A DNA stretch of 64,000 bases, taken from Natronorubrum tibetense GA33 (GTDB lineage Archaea; Halobacteriota; Halobacteria; Halobacteriales; Natrialbaceae). A model generated the notes under the pieces. That model did not search any database and was not told where the DNA came from. It saw only the letters and a list, made by a program, of their open reading frames with translations. Below are positions 62,999-64,000 of the stretch, in pieces. The first letter of the stretch is position 1. Every line of letters begins with the position of its first letter. The stretch covers positions 2,159,527 through 2,223,526 of the forward strand of contig NZ_KB913017.1 of assembly GCF_000383975.1 (NCBI RefSeq). The letters are read 5' to 3'. The position numbers and the translations under genes are program-made.

Positions 62999-64000
62999 AT
63001 GGAGTTTCGATTCACCGACGAGCAGCGACAGATCGTCGAGATGGTCGCGGAGTTCGTCGACGACGAGGTCGTCCCGATCGCCGACGAGATCGACCACGAG
63101 GACGAGTTCCCCCACGAACTCGTCGACGAACTCGCCGAACTCGGACTGATGGGGATGCCGTTCCCCGAAGAGTACGGCGGTGCCGGACTGGACTATCACG
63201 CCTATCCGGCGGCTCTCGAGGAGATTTCGCGGGGATCGGGCGGTCTCGGAACGATCGTCGCCGCCCACATTTCGTTGGCGGGGAACATGCTCTACGAGTT
63301 CGGCGACGAATCCCAGAAGGAGGAGTATCTCACGCCGGTCGCCGAGGGGACGGATATCGGCGCGTTCGCGCTCTCTGAAGCCGGGGCCGGTAGCGACGTG
63401 CCGGCGATGGACACGGTCGCCGAACGCGACTCTGCCGAGGGAACCTCGGCTGATCCCCGAGAAGCGACGAGCGCTTCTCGGGACGGCGACGGCTACCGAA
63501 TCAACGGCGGCAAACTCTGGATCTCGAACGGCTCGGTCGCGGATACGGTCACGGTGTTCGCAAAGACCGATCGAGACGCGGGGAGCAAGGGAATCTCCTC
63601 GTTCATCGTCCGTCCCGAGGCGGACGACGGCTTCATCGTCGAAGGGACGGAGGAGAAACTCGGCGATAAGGGCTGTCCGACAGCCGAACTCCGATTCGAC
63701 GACCTCTGGATCCCTGAAGACCGACTGCTCGGCGAGGAAGGCGAAGGGTTCGTCCAGGCCCTGAAGACGCTCAACGGCGGACGCATCACCATCGCCGCCC
63801 GCTCGATCGGGATCGCACAGGCGGCCTTAGACGAGGCCACGAAGTACAGCCAGGATCGAGAGCAGTTCGACCAGCCAATCTCGGACTTCCAGGCGATCCA
63901 GCACAAACTGGCCGACATGGACACGAAGACACGCGCCGCACGACTGCTCATGCACGACGCCGCCGACAAGAAGATCCGCGGCGAGAACTTCGTCAAGGAG
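62999..64000 (+). CDS. acyl-CoA dehydrogenase (3' end outside window)
   Basis: Partial gene, 334 codons to the window end without a stop. MEFRFTDEQRQIVEMVAEFV, GLMGMPFPEEYGG and FALSEAGAGSD are acyl-CoA dehydrogenase signatures; GGKLWISNGSVADTVTVFAKT is the middle domain, and the start of the C-terminal helical domain (LNGGRITIAARSIGIAQAALDEA) follows. An insertion-like segment around residues 142-160 (ERDSAEGTSADPREATS) lengthens the loop after the middle domain's start. FAD-dependent alpha,beta-dehydrogenation of acyl-CoA. Start ATG 62999; an upstream in-frame ATG at 62984 is possible. Confidence 0.93.
   Translation, partial: MEFRFTDEQRQIVEMVAEFVDDEVVPIADEIDHEDEFPHELVDELAELGLMGMPFPEEYGGAGLDYHAYPAALEEISRGSGGLGTIVAAHISLAGNMLYEFGDESQKEEYLTPVAEGTDIGAFALSEAGAGSDVPAMDTVAERDSAEGTSADPREATSASRDGDGYRINGGKLWISNGSVADTVTVFAKTDRDAGSKGISSFIVRPEADDGFIVEGTEEKLGDKGCPTAELRFDDLWIPEDRLLGEEGEGFVQALKTLNGGRITIAARSIGIAQAALDEATKYSQDREQFDQPISDFQAIQHKLADMDTKTRAARLLMHDAADKKIRGENFVKE

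Overview
The window is a stretch of a haloarchaeal chromosome (Halobacteria, Natrialbales-like). The proteins are very acidic, coding regions are GC- and CGA/TCGAG-rich, many genes look leaderless with a TATA box about 25-30 bp upstream, and Tat-type RR signal peptides, Tat lipoproteins and a PGF-CTERM anchor are present. F420-dependent NADP reductase, archaemetzincin, ABCE1/RLI and a HemAT aerotaxis transducer fit the same group. No rRNA, tRNA or CRISPR array was seen.

Layout. 0-19.9 kb is mostly core and housekeeping: hisS, a sulfatase, a JAMM desampylase overlapping a BtuF-like binding protein (with a decayed partial copy of that gene next door), a Yip1 protein, npdG, a flavin monooxygenase, a Tat lipoprotein, GDPD, a FAD-Rieske oxidoreductase, a degenerate receiver, a HAD hydrolase, an M50 protease, UPF0146 and archaemetzincin as a divergent pair, a response regulator with an 84-bp-periodic tail, and RLI coupled to an EMC6-like membrane protein.

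19.9-32.3 kb is an accessory cell-surface locus. It holds a DUF7344 winged-helix membrane protein, three tandem-type paralogues of a small secreted family (two of them pseudogenes, one split by an 86-bp MITE), a 1041-aa pilin-like protein with CARDB-type repeats, two Tat-exported DUF1102/TasA-like proteins, a third such protein fused to CARDB domains, a SipW-type signal peptidase with an extra exoplasmic domain, and a DUF5305 protein. This is the best candidate in the window for an undercharacterised system: a SipW/TasA-like extracellular fibre or matrix locus. Two of its genes share an identically spaced 65-bp upstream element. A TnpB (IS200/IS605-type) element with its 52-aa DUF2080 partner sits directly against its distal end.

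34-45.7 kb carries regulators and signalling: a small winged-helix protein, nadE, a PIN-ATPase-KH protein, HemAT, a PAS histidine kinase, a 1117-aa STAND/TPR regulator that overlaps the kinase gene tail-to-tail, and an M20 peptidase. 45.8-53.4 kb holds a PGF-CTERM-anchored beta-propeller protein with a 12-13 copy repeat inserted inside its PGF-pre-PGF domain, a SnoaL-like protein, membrane proteins, a Tat lipoprotein and a zinc-ribbon winged-helix regulator; a promoter-like motif is shared between two of these genes. 53.6-64 kb contains an M32 carboxypeptidase, an AT-rich island with a Tat-exported protein and a lipoprotein of unknown function, an SDR, thioredoxin, amidase, MBL hydrolase, MaoC and an acyl-CoA dehydrogenase cut by the window end.
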